Shown piece after piece: positions 54,778-63,948 of a DNA stretch of 64,000 nt. The position numbers were made by a program, and so were the translations under genes. Positions within the stretch are counted from its first letter, which is position 1, and each line of letters begins with the position of its first letter. The stretch lies in the NCBI GenBank assembly GCA_002420185.1, contig DIHO01000020.1, positions 164,453-228,452 of the forward strand. Direction: 5' to 3'. Source of the DNA: Opitutales bacterium UBA5694. GTDB taxonomy: Bacteria > Verrucomicrobiota > Verrucomicrobiia > Opitutales > Opitutaceae. The notes under the pieces were generated by a model. The model was not told the origin of the DNA and did not search any database. It worked only from the letters and a program-made list of their open reading frames with translations.

Positions 54778-54913
54778 TTAGATAATACTTATTATAATAA
54801 TCTGATTTACTAATTTAATACCCTTGCTAGACCTGTCGATATGTTTAGCCCTGACACCAGCTTAATTGTAATCGCAACGGAGCCACCGTTGTTGTCATTA
54901 TTTCCCCGCCTAA

Positions 54914-56704
54914 ATGATCTCCATGAGTGATTCACACTTTGATCCGCCAATACCTTCGGAATTAACTGTAAGGTTGTCGACTTTGACGCAGGAGCAGCAA
55001 GCCTTTCTTGCTGGTTACCTTTGGGCAGAGAGCCAGCGAAGATCAAACGCTGCTACTTCGCTGAACGGCGTCTCGCGGATGGCAGCACAAAAGCGGCAAA
55101 TCACAGTCATCTCAGCCTCTGCTTCCGGCAATGCGGCAGGAGTTGCTAAGAAACTGGTCGGAAGGCTCGAAGCCGAGTCACTCGAAGTAAATCTAGTTAG
55201 TGCAGGCAGCTACAAGGCTCGCCAGCTACCCAAGGAAGACATCGTGATCATCGCCACCTCAACCCAAGGCGACGGGGAGCCTCCCGAAGAAGGGGTGCCT
55301 TTACACAGCTATTTGTTCGGCAAAAAAGCTCCAAAGCTTGATAGGCTCAGCTTTGCAGTCGTTGCATTAGGAGATAGCTCTTATCCACAGTTTTGCCAAT
55401 GCGGCATCGACTTTGATACAAAGTTAGGCGAGCTCGGTGGCACACGACTGCTCGATAGAGTCGATGCCGATGTCGATTACCAAGCGGTCACAGATGAATG
55501 GATCGAGAAAACCGTCGCCAAGCTGAAGGAGGTCGCAGGGGGCAGTTCTATTGCACTTGCCGAACAAGACGAGGAAGTTGCTTCTTCAAGTGCGTTTGAC
55601 AAGGAAAACCCCTTCACCGCCACTTTGCTGGACAGTCTTCCTCTTGTGACTGACGATACGGGCCGCGTAGTAAATCACGTCGAAATCGATCTTGAAGGCT
55701 CGGGCCTAAGGTACCAAGTGGGAGACTCACTGGGCGTGGTTACTAGCAATGCCGCTGAGGTTGTCGATGAGGTATTGGAGCTGAGCGGCCTCTCAGGAGA
55801 TGAGAAAATCGAAGCACGCCAGGGAGCTATCAGCATCCGTCATGCCCTCACATTTCAATGCGACCTCAACCAACTTACTCCTAAGTTCATTTTCGATTAT
55901 GCAAGCACCGCGAACAGTGCCGCCCTAAGTGCTTTAGTAGCTAAAAAAGAGACGCTCGCAACCTATCAAGCCCGGACCCCAGTTGTCGGTTTGATGCGCG
56001 ACCATACCCAAGAATTGGATGCACAGCGATTGTTTAATGGCCTCAAGCCACTCACTCCCCGCTTATATTCAATCGCTTCTTCACAGGAAGAAGTAGGCGA
56101 GGAAGTTCACCTTTGCGTTGCTCGTGTGGACATCGAACACGATAAAAAAAAGTACAGCGGCAGCGCGTCGGGACTCCTCTGCAGTCGACTCGAAGAGGGC
56201 GATGAAATTGAGGTATTCGTAGAGCCCAATCCCCGCTTCCGACTGCCGCAAAATAATGATACTCCCATAATAATGATTGGCCCGGGTACTGGTATTGCAC
56301 CTTTCAGAGCCTTCATGCAGCAACGTCGGGCTGAAAACGCACAAGGCAAAAACTGGTTATTCTTCGGTAACCGCCATTTCCGTGGCGACTTCCTTTACCA
56401 CACCGATTGGATAGAATACCGAGATCAAGGTTTGTTGCACGAATTTTCTTTGGCATGGTCGCGCGACGGAGAGGAGAAAGTTTACGTTCAAGATAAGATC
56501 CGAGAAAACGCACGGCAGTTTTGGGAATGGCTCCAAAAAGGGGCTCACATCTATGTATGCGGTGATGCCTCAAGGATGGCCAAAGATGTCGAAAAGGCAA
56601 TCCTTGATGTTATCAAAAGGCAGGGCAAAAAAGATGAGGATGATGCCGTCGAATACCTAAATGGGCTGCGCGAAGCAAATCGCTATCAACGTGACGTCTA
56701 TTAA
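54914..56704 (+). CDS. cysJ: Assimilatory sulfite reductase (NADPH) flavoprotein subunit
   Basis: A 596-residue CysJ of normal length. The flavodoxin domain is at about 60-210 (ITVISASASGNAAGVAKKL, IIATSTQGDGEPPEEG, VVALGDSSYPQFC). The FAD/NADPH reductase module follows: LTPRLYSIASSQEEVG is the FAD-binding R-x-Y-S motif, GSASGLLCSRLEEGD continues it, PIIMIGPGTGIAPFRAFMQQR binds NADPH, and YVCGDASRMAKDVEKAIL ends it. It passes electrons from NADPH to CysI for reduction of sulfite to sulfide. An ATG at 54923 is an alternative start. cysI follows by 20 bases. Confidence 0.94.
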   Translation: MISMSDSHFDPPIPSELTVRLSTLTQEQQAFLAGYLWAESQRRSNAATSLNGVSRMAAQKRQITVISASASGNAAGVAKKLVGRLEAESLEVNLVSAGSYKARQLPKEDIVIIATSTQGDGEPPEEGVPLHSYLFGKKAPKLDRLSFAVVALGDSSYPQFCQCGIDFDTKLGELGGTRLLDRVDADVDYQAVTDEWIEKTVAKLKEVAGGSSIALAEQDEEVASSSAFDKENPFTATLLDSLPLVTDDTGRVVNHVEIDLEGSGLRYQVGDSLGVVTSNAAEVVDEVLELSGLSGDEKIEARQGAISIRHALTFQCDLNQLTPKFIFDYASTANSAALSALVAKKETLATYQARTPVVGLMRDHTQELDAQRLFNGLKPLTPRLYSIASSQEEVGEEVHLCVARVDIEHDKKKYSGSASGLLCSRLEEGDEIEVFVEPNPRFRLPQNNDTPIIMIGPGTGIAPFRAFMQQRRAENAQGKNWLFFGNRHFRGDFLYHTDWIEYRDQGLLHEFSLAWSRDGEEKVYVQDKIRENARQFWEWLQKGAHIYVCGDASRMAKDVEKAILDVIKRQGKKDEDDAVEYLNGLREANRYQRDVY

Positions 56705-56724
56705 CAAGTTACGACCGAGAAACA

Positions 56725-58461
56725 ATGAAGAAGGCTGAAAAGGAAGAAAATCCAGAGTTCCAGGTTAAAGGGAAACTCGCGGATAACGAACGCCTCAAGA
56801 GCGACAGCAATTTTCTACGTGGAACGATCGCCGATGATCTGCAGGACAAACTTAGCGGTGGCTTTCGTGGAGATAACTTTCAACTCATCCGGTTTCACGG
56901 TATGTATGCACAAGACGATCGCGACATCCGTCCCGATCTCGTCGCTCGCAAGCTGGAACCACGTAAAAACGTGATGCTTCGTTGCCGTTTGCCTGGCGGA
57001 ATCATAAAGCCGGCACAATGGTTGGGTATCGATGAGTTCGCTACAGAAAATTCGGATTACCAAAGTATCCGAATTACAAATCGCCAGACTTTCCAATTTC
57101 ACGGCGTATTGAAGGAGAACATCAAGCCGATGCACAAATGGTTGAATCATTTGGGGCTGGATTCCATTGCGACCGCTGGCGACGTTAACCGCAATGTTTT
57201 ATGTTCTTCTAATCCGGTTGAGTCCCAACTTCATCGCGAAGCCTACGAATGGGCAGCCAAACTGTCAGAACATTTGTTACCCAGAACCCGTGCTTATGCA
57301 GAAATCTGGCTGGACGGCGAAAAACAACATTCAACAGAAGATGACTATCAGGATGAGGAACCAATTTTAGGAAGTAGCTACCTCCCTCGAAAGTTCAAAA
57401 CGACCGTAATAATCCCGCCGCACAACGATGTCGATATACACGCCAACGACATGAACTTCGTCGCGGTCGCAAATAAAACAGGAAAAGCCCTAGCGGGTTT
57501 CAATGTAGTCCTCGGCGGTGGCCTTTCATTCGTTCACGGTACCCCTTCTACCTACCCAACAACTGCAAATGACTTCGGATATATTCCCGTAGAAAAGCTG
57601 CTGGATTGTGCGGTAGCGGTTGTCACCCTTCAGCGCGACTGGGGAAATCGCGTCGACAGAAAAAACGCGAAGACAAGATACACAATAGAACGCGTAGGCC
57701 TCGAAGTCTTCAAGGCCGAGGTCGAGAGCCGCATGGGTCATAAATTCGAGCCCACTCGGCCCTATGAGTTGACTGAACGCGGCGATCGCATCGGTTGGAT
57801 ACAAGGTGAGGAAGGCCTACATCACTTAACGCTTTTTATTGAAAACGGGCGATTGATCGGAAAAAAGAAAAAAGGTGTAGCCGAGATCGCTCGCGTCCAC
57901 AAAGGCGATTTCAGGCTGACCGCCAACCAAAATCTGATCATCGCCGGGGTGGCCAAGGAAGATAAGAGAGGCATTGAAAAAATCGCACGCGATTACGGGT
58001 TGATTTCAGATACGACTCAGCAGCGCCAACGTGCCATGGCCTGCGTATCAATGCCAACCTGCCCTTTAGCGATGGCTGAAGCCGAACGATACCTTCCAGA
58101 GTTTATCGATCACATCGAAACAATGTTGGAAAAGCACGGTATCGGAGACAACTATTTGATCACTCGCATAGCCGGTTGCCCAAACGGTTGCGGACGTGCC
58201 ATGCTGGCCGAACTCGGTCTAGTCGGAAAAGCCTTAGGCCGTTATAATATGTATATCGGGGGAAATCGCGCGGGGACCAGGGTTCCCAAACAGCTCTTGG
58301 AAAACGCAACCACAGCTGAAATCCTCGAGAAGACCGACGAGCTCATCGGGCGCTGGTCGAAGGAGGGTAATCCCTACGAAGAATTCGGTGATTTCGTGAT
58401 CCGTGCTGGGATTGTTAAAGAAGTGAAGCAAAGTGCCACCGATTTCTGGGACTCGGAATAA
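56725..58461 (+). CDS. cysI: Assimilatory sulfite reductase hemoprotein subunit
   Basis: A 578-residue CysI. The cluster cysteines are C440 and C446 (ACVSMPTCPLAM) and C485 and C489 (AGCPNGCGR), the pattern that binds the 4Fe-4S centre bridged to sirohaem. IRITNRQTFQFHGVLK and NFVAVANKTGKALAGFNVVLG are the sirohaem-domain blocks. It reduces sulfite to sulfide with CysJ, six electrons at a time. It forms an operon with cysJ, with the LysR regulator next. cysH, cysD or cysN are not in the window. Confidence 0.95.
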   Translation: MKKAEKEENPEFQVKGKLADNERLKSDSNFLRGTIADDLQDKLSGGFRGDNFQLIRFHGMYAQDDRDIRPDLVARKLEPRKNVMLRCRLPGGIIKPAQWLGIDEFATENSDYQSIRITNRQTFQFHGVLKENIKPMHKWLNHLGLDSIATAGDVNRNVLCSSNPVESQLHREAYEWAAKLSEHLLPRTRAYAEIWLDGEKQHSTEDDYQDEEPILGSSYLPRKFKTTVIIPPHNDVDIHANDMNFVAVANKTGKALAGFNVVLGGGLSFVHGTPSTYPTTANDFGYIPVEKLLDCAVAVVTLQRDWGNRVDRKNAKTRYTIERVGLEVFKAEVESRMGHKFEPTRPYELTERGDRIGWIQGEEGLHHLTLFIENGRLIGKKKKGVAEIARVHKGDFRLTANQNLIIAGVAKEDKRGIEKIARDYGLISDTTQQRQRAMACVSMPTCPLAMAEAERYLPEFIDHIETMLEKHGIGDNYLITRIAGCPNGCGRAMLAELGLVGKALGRYNMYIGGNRAGTRVPKQLLENATTAEILEKTDELIGRWSKEGNPYEEFGDFVIRAGIVKEVKQSATDFWDSE

Positions 58462-58550
58462 CATACAGTAACAAATTAGATCGCCCGCCATAAGTGCGAT
58501 GTGCCATAAATTTTTCACGGCTAGGTCATTACACTTCTAGAGCAAAAATT

Positions 58551-59453
58551 ATGCAGTTCACTTTACGCCAATTAGAGGTCTTTCTCGCTATCGCCAGAAC
58601 GGGCAACATGACCCGGGCGGCTCAACAACTCCAAATGTCGCAGAGTGCAGCCAGTAGTGCCTTGAAGGATCTGGAGACCCATTTTAACACTTTGCTATTC
58701 GACCGCATTGGAAAGCGGCTTCATTTGAACGAGCAGGGAAACCAGCTTAGGCCCAAAGCCGAGAGACTAATGGCCGAGGCGGGCGAATTGGAGCAAAGCC
58801 TACTTCATTCGGACGAGACAAGTCCCGTTAAAATAGGAGCGACATTAACGATTGCCAACTTCCTCGCTCTGCAAATGGTATCTGAATACTTGGGACAGTA
58901 TCCTAACGCACCGATCTCATTAGAGATAAACAATACCGAGCATATCGTCGAACAAGTACTAAACTATGAGCTAGATATGGGTTTAATAGAGGGCGAGTCT
59001 CATCAAACCAAGCTATGCGTTACTCCGTGGCGGGACGATCGACTAAACTTGTTCTGCAGCACGGAACACCCTCTGGCATCCAAAAAAGCTGTCAACGACC
59101 AAGACTTGCTGGACGCGAAGTGGATACTTCGTGAGCTTGGATCAGGCACACGCCAAAACTTCAATAGAGCGATGCACGGCCTAGTACCAGAAATGAATAT
59201 TATACTCGAGCTGCGCGAGACAGAGGCTATCAAGCGGGCAGTAAAACATAACATTGGAGTTGGTTGTCTCTCAGAGCTATCTCTCGAGGAAGAACTCAAG
59301 CGTGGCGAGCTCGTTCGGATCAACTGCCCCGAGCGGGACTTTAGCCGTAAGCTCTACCTTATTGTCCACGAGCAAAAGCACATAAGCCATAGTCTCAAAA
59401 AGTGGCTCGATCTGTGCGATAAGTGGAAAATAATAGAGCCGCAGGTACCTTAG
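58551..59453 (+). CDS. LysR family transcriptional regulator
   Basis: ATG at 58551 gives 300 residues; the open frame starts upstream at 58494. The helix-turn-helix is typical (LRQLEVFLAIARTGNMTRAA, QQLQMSQSAASSALKDLE), followed by the periplasmic-binding-like effector domain (ALDMGLIEG-type segment DMGLIEGESH, GVGCLSELSLEEELKRGEL). It is close to the CbbR/YeiE type. It lies 89 bases after cysI in the same direction, so it probably controls the sulfite reductase genes in response to a sulfur metabolite. It converges on ahcY. Confidence 0.87.
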   Translation: MQFTLRQLEVFLAIARTGNMTRAAQQLQMSQSAASSALKDLETHFNTLLFDRIGKRLHLNEQGNQLRPKAERLMAEAGELEQSLLHSDETSPVKIGATLTIANFLALQMVSEYLGQYPNAPISLEINNTEHIVEQVLNYELDMGLIEGESHQTKLCVTPWRDDRLNLFCSTEHPLASKKAVNDQDLLDAKWILRELGSGTRQNFNRAMHGLVPEMNIILELRETEAIKRAVKHNIGVGCLSELSLEEELKRGELVRINCPERDFSRKLYLIVHEQKHISHSLKKWLDLCDKWKIIEPQVP

Positions 59454-59521
59454 CTCGTGCAAAGGTTGAGCAAGCCTCTTTTCAAAGAATTTTCGCTGAA
59501 TTTGAACTCGCTAAACACCAA

Positions 59522-60952
59522 CTAATACCGATAGTGACTGGGCTTGTAGGGGCCTGCTACATCCACTCCAATGTAGTCAGCCTGCTCCTTTGTGAGCTTG
59601 GTTAATTTAACACCGATCTTCTCCAAATGCAGACGGGCAACCTCTTCATCGAGGGCCTTGGAGAGCAGGTAGACCCCTGGCTTGTAGGTTTCCTTGTTTC
59701 TCCACAGATCGATTTGAGCCAATGTCTGGTTTGCAAACGAATTAGACATAACGAAAGATGGATGACCCGTTGCACAGCCCAAATTCACGAGGCGACCCTT
59801 AGCGAGCATGTAGATGCTCTCACCATTCGGAAAAGTGTATTTGTCTACCGCTCCTTGCGATTCATCCTTGATCACATCGATACTGATTCCTTCGTAAGCG
59901 TTTAGCTTGTCGATTTCAATCTCGTTATCAAAGTGACCTATGTTACAGACAATCGCCTGATCCTTCATTTTCTCCATGTGCTCAACTCGGATGATGTCTT
60001 TGTTACCAGTAGTCGTTACATAGATATCCGCTCGTCCCAAGGTATCCTCGACTGGACAGACTTCAAAGCCCTCCATCGCGGCTTGCAGGGCACATATTGG
60101 ATCTATTTCAGTAACGATAACGCGAGCTCCCATACCTACAAGGGCTTGAGCGCAACCTTTCCCAACATCACCGTAACCACAAACCACAGCCACCTTGCCG
60201 CCGGTCATCACATCGGTCGCCCGCTTGATGCCATCGATGAGCGATTCGCGGCAACCGTAAAGGTTGTCGAATTTCGACTTGGTAACCGAGTCGTTCACGT
60301 TGATCGCAGGAACAAGCAATTTTCCCTCCTCCATCATCTGATAAAGACGGTGAACGCCGGTGGTCGTTTCCTCTGAAACACCCTTCCACTCTTCCACTAC
60401 CTTTGCCCAACGACCAGGATTCTCGGCATGTATCTTCTTGAGTAGCTCCTTGATAACATGCTCTTCTTCAGTGCCTGAATCTGTATTCACCCAATCGCTA
60501 CCATTCTCGAGCTCCACTCCCTTGTGGATGAGTAGAGTTGCGTCGCCTCCATCGTCAACAATCAATTGAGGACCCAGCCCTCCCGGAAACGCCAATGCTT
60601 GATCAGTGCACCACCAGTATTCTTCCAGAGTTTCACCTTTCCAGGCAAAAACAGGGACACCAGCCTTAGCAATCGCTGCTGCCGCGTGATCCTGCGTCGA
60701 ATAGATGTTGCAGCTGACCCAGCGTACTTCCGCTCCTAGCCCTACAAGCGTCTCTATCAATACAGCGGTTTGAATCGTCATGTGGAGTGACCCCATGATT
60801 CGTACACCTTGCAACGGTTTTTCAGCCGCGTACTTATCGCGAATCGCTACCAAGCCGGGCATTTCATGCTCGGCAATTTCGATTTCCTTACGGCCGAAAT
60901 CCGCAAGCGAAATATCCGCAACCTTATAATCAAGTGTTTGTGTATCGCTCAT
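59522..60952 (-). CDS. ahcY: Adenosylhomocysteinase
   Basis: The 476 residues are full length. GSLHMTIQTAVLIETL and SCNIYSTQDHAAAAIA form the substrate site, VCGYGDVGKGCAQAL is the NAD-binding loop, VEHMEKMKDQAIVCNIGHFD is a signature and the DYIGVDVAGPYKPSHYRY end is the conserved tail. It splits S-adenosylhomocysteine to adenosine and homocysteine using bound NAD. The metK gene lies 9 bases upstream, so both are one transcript for the methyl cycle. Confidence 0.96.
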   Translation of the reverse strand: MSDTQTLDYKVADISLADFGRKEIEIAEHEMPGLVAIRDKYAAEKPLQGVRIMGSLHMTIQTAVLIETLVGLGAEVRWVSCNIYSTQDHAAAAIAKAGVPVFAWKGETLEEYWWCTDQALAFPGGLGPQLIVDDGGDATLLIHKGVELENGSDWVNTDSGTEEEHVIKELLKKIHAENPGRWAKVVEEWKGVSEETTTGVHRLYQMMEEGKLLVPAINVNDSVTKSKFDNLYGCRESLIDGIKRATDVMTGGKVAVVCGYGDVGKGCAQALVGMGARVIVTEIDPICALQAAMEGFEVCPVEDTLGRADIYVTTTGNKDIIRVEHMEKMKDQAIVCNIGHFDNEIEIDKLNAYEGISIDVIKDESQGAVDKYTFPNGESIYMLAKGRLVNLGCATGHPSFVMSNSFANQTLAQIDLWRNKETYKPGVYLLSKALDEEVARLHLEKIGVKLTKLTKEQADYIGVDVAGPYKPSHYRY

Positions 60953-60961
60953 ATATATATT

Positions 60962-62143
60962 TTATTTTGAAAGTTTCTTAACTGCTCTTGCGAGGGCGGT
61001 CGTTTTGTTCGTTTGCTCCCAAGAAAGGTGGCCTTTCCCGAAGTGACCGTAGTTGGTCGTGGAACGGTAAATCGGCTGCTTAAGTTTTAGCTGCCTGACG
61101 ATTCCAGCCGGCTTGAAATCGAATATTTCACTTACCGCTGCTTCGATGACTTCCTCGTCTACCTTGCCCGTTCCAAATGTATCCACTGAGATCGATACCG
61201 GCTCCGGATAACCAATCGCATACGCCACTTGGAGTTCGGCCCTGTCTGCTAGCTTGGCCGCTACGATGTTCTTCGCTACCCAACGGCACATGTAGGCCGC
61301 TGAACGATCAACCTTAGAAGGGTCTTTGCCTGAGAATGCTCCCCCTCCGTGGCGGCCAGAGCCTCCGTAGGTATCAACGATAATCTTACGACCCGTTAGA
61401 CCGGCATCTCCTTGAGGGCCGCCAATCACAAACCGCCCGGTTGGATTGATCAAATAATGGGTGTTCTTGGTGAGCATTTTCTTTGGGAGGCAATTTTTAA
61501 TAACCTTCTCGATCATGAATTTCTCGATGTCTTTACGACGCACATCCTCAGTGTGCTGGGTTGAAATCACCACAGCCGTTATCTCAATGGCCTTGTCGCC
61601 CTCGTAGCGTATCGAAACTTGCGACTTACAATCGGGGCGAAGCCACTTGGCTTGACGACCCGCATGACGAATCTTCGCGATCTTACGACCAATACGATGC
61701 GCATACATTAATGCGGCCGGCATCAGTTCTCTAGTTTCGTTTGATGCATAGCCAAACATGATTCCCTGGTCACCGGCACCTTGCTCTGCGGTGTCCTTGT
61801 CCTTTGCCCTCTTAGCGTCTACACCTTGAGCAATATCCTGTGACTGGCTGGTCAGGTTGTTCGTTATGAAAACCTTGTCAGCGTGAAAGATGTCATCGTC
61901 ATTAACATATCCAATCTCACGAATTGCCTGACGAACGATTTCTTCATAATTAAGTTTCGCTTTAGTAGAGATTTCTCCCGCTAACACAACTTGGTTACTC
62001 TTGACCAAGGTCTCGCAGGCCACCCGACTACTGGGGTCTTGGGCGAGGCAAGCGTCCAAAACGCTGTCTGAGATATAGTCAGAAACTTTGTCCGGATGCC
62101 CCTCGGCAACCGATTCAGATGAGAATACGTATTTTTTGGCCAT
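60962..62143 (-). CDS. metK: S-adenosylmethionine synthetase
   Basis: A 393-residue MetK. SVAEGHPDKVSDYISDSVLD is the methionine/ATP motif, GAGDQGIMFGYASNE is motif 1, and GGSGRHGGGAFSGKDPSKVD is the P-loop-like motif 2. It makes S-adenosylmethionine from methionine and ATP. It is followed after 9 bases by ahcY; the two complete the use and clearing of methyl groups. The 229-base leader shows a 7-bp AT-rich hairpin at 62192-62217 but no SAM or SAH riboswitch that I can recognise. Confidence 0.96.
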   Translation of the reverse strand: MAKKYVFSSESVAEGHPDKVSDYISDSVLDACLAQDPSSRVACETLVKSNQVVLAGEISTKAKLNYEEIVRQAIREIGYVNDDDIFHADKVFITNNLTSQSQDIAQGVDAKRAKDKDTAEQGAGDQGIMFGYASNETRELMPAALMYAHRIGRKIAKIRHAGRQAKWLRPDCKSQVSIRYEGDKAIEITAVVISTQHTEDVRRKDIEKFMIEKVIKNCLPKKMLTKNTHYLINPTGRFVIGGPQGDAGLTGRKIIVDTYGGSGRHGGGAFSGKDPSKVDRSAAYMCRWVAKNIVAAKLADRAELQVAYAIGYPEPVSISVDTFGTGKVDEEVIEAAVSEIFDFKPAGIVRQLKLKQPIYRSTTNYGHFGKGHLSWEQTNKTTALARAVKKLSK

Positions 62144-62372
62144 AAATATACCTTAATCCTATGAACTCATTCGAGCACTAACCCAAACATCAACATATTA
62201 TGATTTATTGATATGTTCTTCAGAAATTCAAGCCAATACTGCTTCTCCCCTCTCAAATTATCCCAAAACCAAGCCATCTTAGGTATCAGAGTCTAATGGG
62301 TTAACATGGGCTAACTACTGATAGGGCACTCTTTGATAAATCAAATCGACCCTCGACCAAGAAGAAGAGTTC

Positions 62373-62966
62373 TCAATTCCCCTTGGCCCTCGCCATGCTA
62401 GCTTCTCTCGCTTTGCGAAATTTTTCCCGCTGCTGCATGCCGCTTAAAAGCAGGTCACTGACAAACATACGGGCTTCCTCCTCTTTCTGGAGGGTCTCGT
62501 CATCCTTAACTCGAACGGGCTTTTTAGGGGGTGCAGGAGTACGTCTATTAGCGGTGACAACCGGTTCGGTCCGTTTCAAGGTGACGATTTTATTCTCGTT
62601 TATAGCGATCTCTCGCGTTCTGCCCTGAAGACTAACCGAAATCGTCCCGTTGTCCTCATCAAATCCAGAAACGGAAATCCCATCTTGAGCTCCGTCAAGA
62701 GGTATCCAGAGACTTTGCTTAGTCTTGGTATCATAAAGACTGATGGTAACTTGGCCTCCAAACACGAGAAGCCCAGTGAACTCCATTTTATCCAGGCGAG
62801 AAGGAGCTGCTTTCGCTGGAGCGTTCACAACGACCAGTTTACTAACCCGTTCGAAGGGAGATCTCGGCTCTTCACCCCATAATAAGGAAGTTGCTGCGAT
62901 CAGGAAAAGAATGACTATCGCCTTAAACAAGCGTGCTCCTCGCATTCCCTCTTCAAAAACTTTCAT
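62373..62966 (-). CDS. Small secreted protein of unknown function
   Basis: From the ATG at 62966 the protein is about 197 residues. A hydrophobic segment (AIVILFLIAATSLLWGEEP) is either a signal peptide or an N-terminal anchor. The middle reads as beta strands (EFTGLLVFGGQVTISLYD, GTISVSLQGRTREIAINE), and the tail is charged and helical. Shape and position resemble secretion-system (GspC-like) or pilus accessory proteins, but I recognise no specific family. The TTG at 62993 and ATG at 62945 are alternative starts. Confidence 0.65.
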   Translation of the reverse strand: MKVFEEGMRGARLFKAIVILFLIAATSLLWGEEPRSPFERVSKLVVVNAPAKAAPSRLDKMEFTGLLVFGGQVTISLYDTKTKQSLWIPLDGAQDGISVSGFDEDNGTISVSLQGRTREIAINENKIVTLKRTEPVVTANRRTPAPPKKPVRVKDDETLQKEEEARMFVSDLLLSGMQQREKFRKAREASMARAKGN

Positions 62967-63037
62967 TGCTCTAACTGTACCCAAGGACACCACTGCTAGG
63001 ATTCGTTACAAAACAAACAACCCATTTCCAAGACAAG

Positions 63038-63076
63038 CGACAAAAAACGACAAAATCAGCCCCTCAAAGAGAGGCT
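63038..63076 (-). terminator. Rho-independent terminator after the TonB-receptor fragment
   Basis: On the minus strand an 8-bp stem, complement of 63069-63076 with complement of 63058-63065, holds one G-T wobble across a 3-base loop and is followed by ATTTTGTCGTTTTTT. It is 46 bases past the 63122 stop, so the short gene is a finished transcript. Confidence 0.7.
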
Positions 63077-63121
63077 GGTCCCCGTAATCACAAAGCCTTG
63101 CGACTTTGAAAATATTTTAGC

Positions 63122-63607
63122 CTAGTCAATAGCGTCACTGATGGCCGGTGCTTTTTGCCGTTGGGTCAGTAGACCTATATCAGAATCCTCCAGTACTTCT
63201 GCCTTAACTAAGAAGGAATCCAGTTCAATAACATCTGACGTGTCATTGAAAAGTGGAACATCCATTTTCTTAATCTCGCCTACTTCAATATCAAGCGATT
63301 CCACCTGGGAAGACTTGTAGTGAGGAGCTGAAACGATGAGTGTGTAGGTGCCTTCTGGTACTCCACTCAAAAAGTATCGTCCATCAACGTTCGTCTTTGC
63401 AGACATCTGATTCTCCAAAATCGTGACCTTAGCGTTCAGTACGGAACCGCCGTAGTCAGCATCTTGTACTGAACCGGAAAGGATACCGGACTTTGGTTCT
63501 TGTGCAAATAGAACGTTGAGATTGTAGGCAATAACGAACATTAAGGACCCTTTTAACGCTAGGCCGAACGTTTGCCGATTACGGAAATCAAAACTGTTAC
63601 GATTCAT
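63122..63607 (-). CDS. N-terminal fragment of a TonB-dependent receptor (carboxypeptidase-regulatory-like domain only)
   Basis: The 161 residues carry a long signal segment (LKGSLMFVIAYNLNVLFAQ) and then a carboxypeptidase-regulatory-like domain (GILSGSVQDADYGGSVLNAK, TNVDGRYFLSGVPEGTYTL). The end, VIELDSFLVKAEVLEDSDIG and LLTQRQKAPAISDAID, is exactly the stretch that in Opitutae leads into the receptor plug domain. Here a TAG comes immediately after, so plug and barrel are missing. It may be a truncated receptor or a rare free-standing domain. A terminator follows, which suggests the truncation is stable. Confidence 0.6.
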   Translation of the reverse strand: MNRNSFDFRNRQTFGLALKGSLMFVIAYNLNVLFAQEPKSGILSGSVQDADYGGSVLNAKVTILENQMSAKTNVDGRYFLSGVPEGTYTLIVSAPHYKSSQVESLDIEVGEIKKMDVPLFNDTSDVIELDSFLVKAEVLEDSDIGLLTQRQKAPAISDAID

Positions 63608-63948
63608 ATTTTAGAAAACCTAACCACGAAACGAAAAATGGCCCTCTTCAACGCGAAACAACTAAACTCAGCTCAATGTTGCACCTCTGTAACAATCGAC
63701 ACCTGTTAGTAACATTGCTGTAACGAAATCGACACTACAAGGCCAAGATCGGCGCGCTATTGGCGCTATCGAGCCCTAAAAACGACGTTTCCAACGACTT
63801 GGATTAGAAAACCACCCAATAGCGTCCCAGCGAGTGCCCGTTTTGTCAGCGCCCCGACCCTTCAGCTTTCTCCCATCGAGTCTCGCTACGATCCGTCTCC
63901 CCTAATGACGAGAAAGGCCGTCCATTGGAAAGGACGGCCTTTGAAAAG
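63608..63948. other. Intergenic region between the receptor fragment and tRNA-Asp
   Basis: The 341 bases contain no supported gene. The only feature is the perfect 11-bp hairpin at 63913-63942, listed separately, close to the tRNA 3' end. Confidence 0.6.
63913..63942 (-). terminator. Hairpin after the tRNA-Asp gene, probable terminator
   Basis: AAAGGCCGTCC at 63913-63923 pairs perfectly with its complement at 63932-63942 around an 8-base loop. Read on the minus strand the stem ends in TTT and then C. It lies 6 bases after the tRNA, as expected for a tRNA transcript end. Confidence 0.65.

Noticed and set aside
62192..62217. Possible riboswitch hairpin before metK
   Set aside because: A 7-bp AT-rich stem alone without conserved loops or an expression platform is not enough to call a riboswitch.
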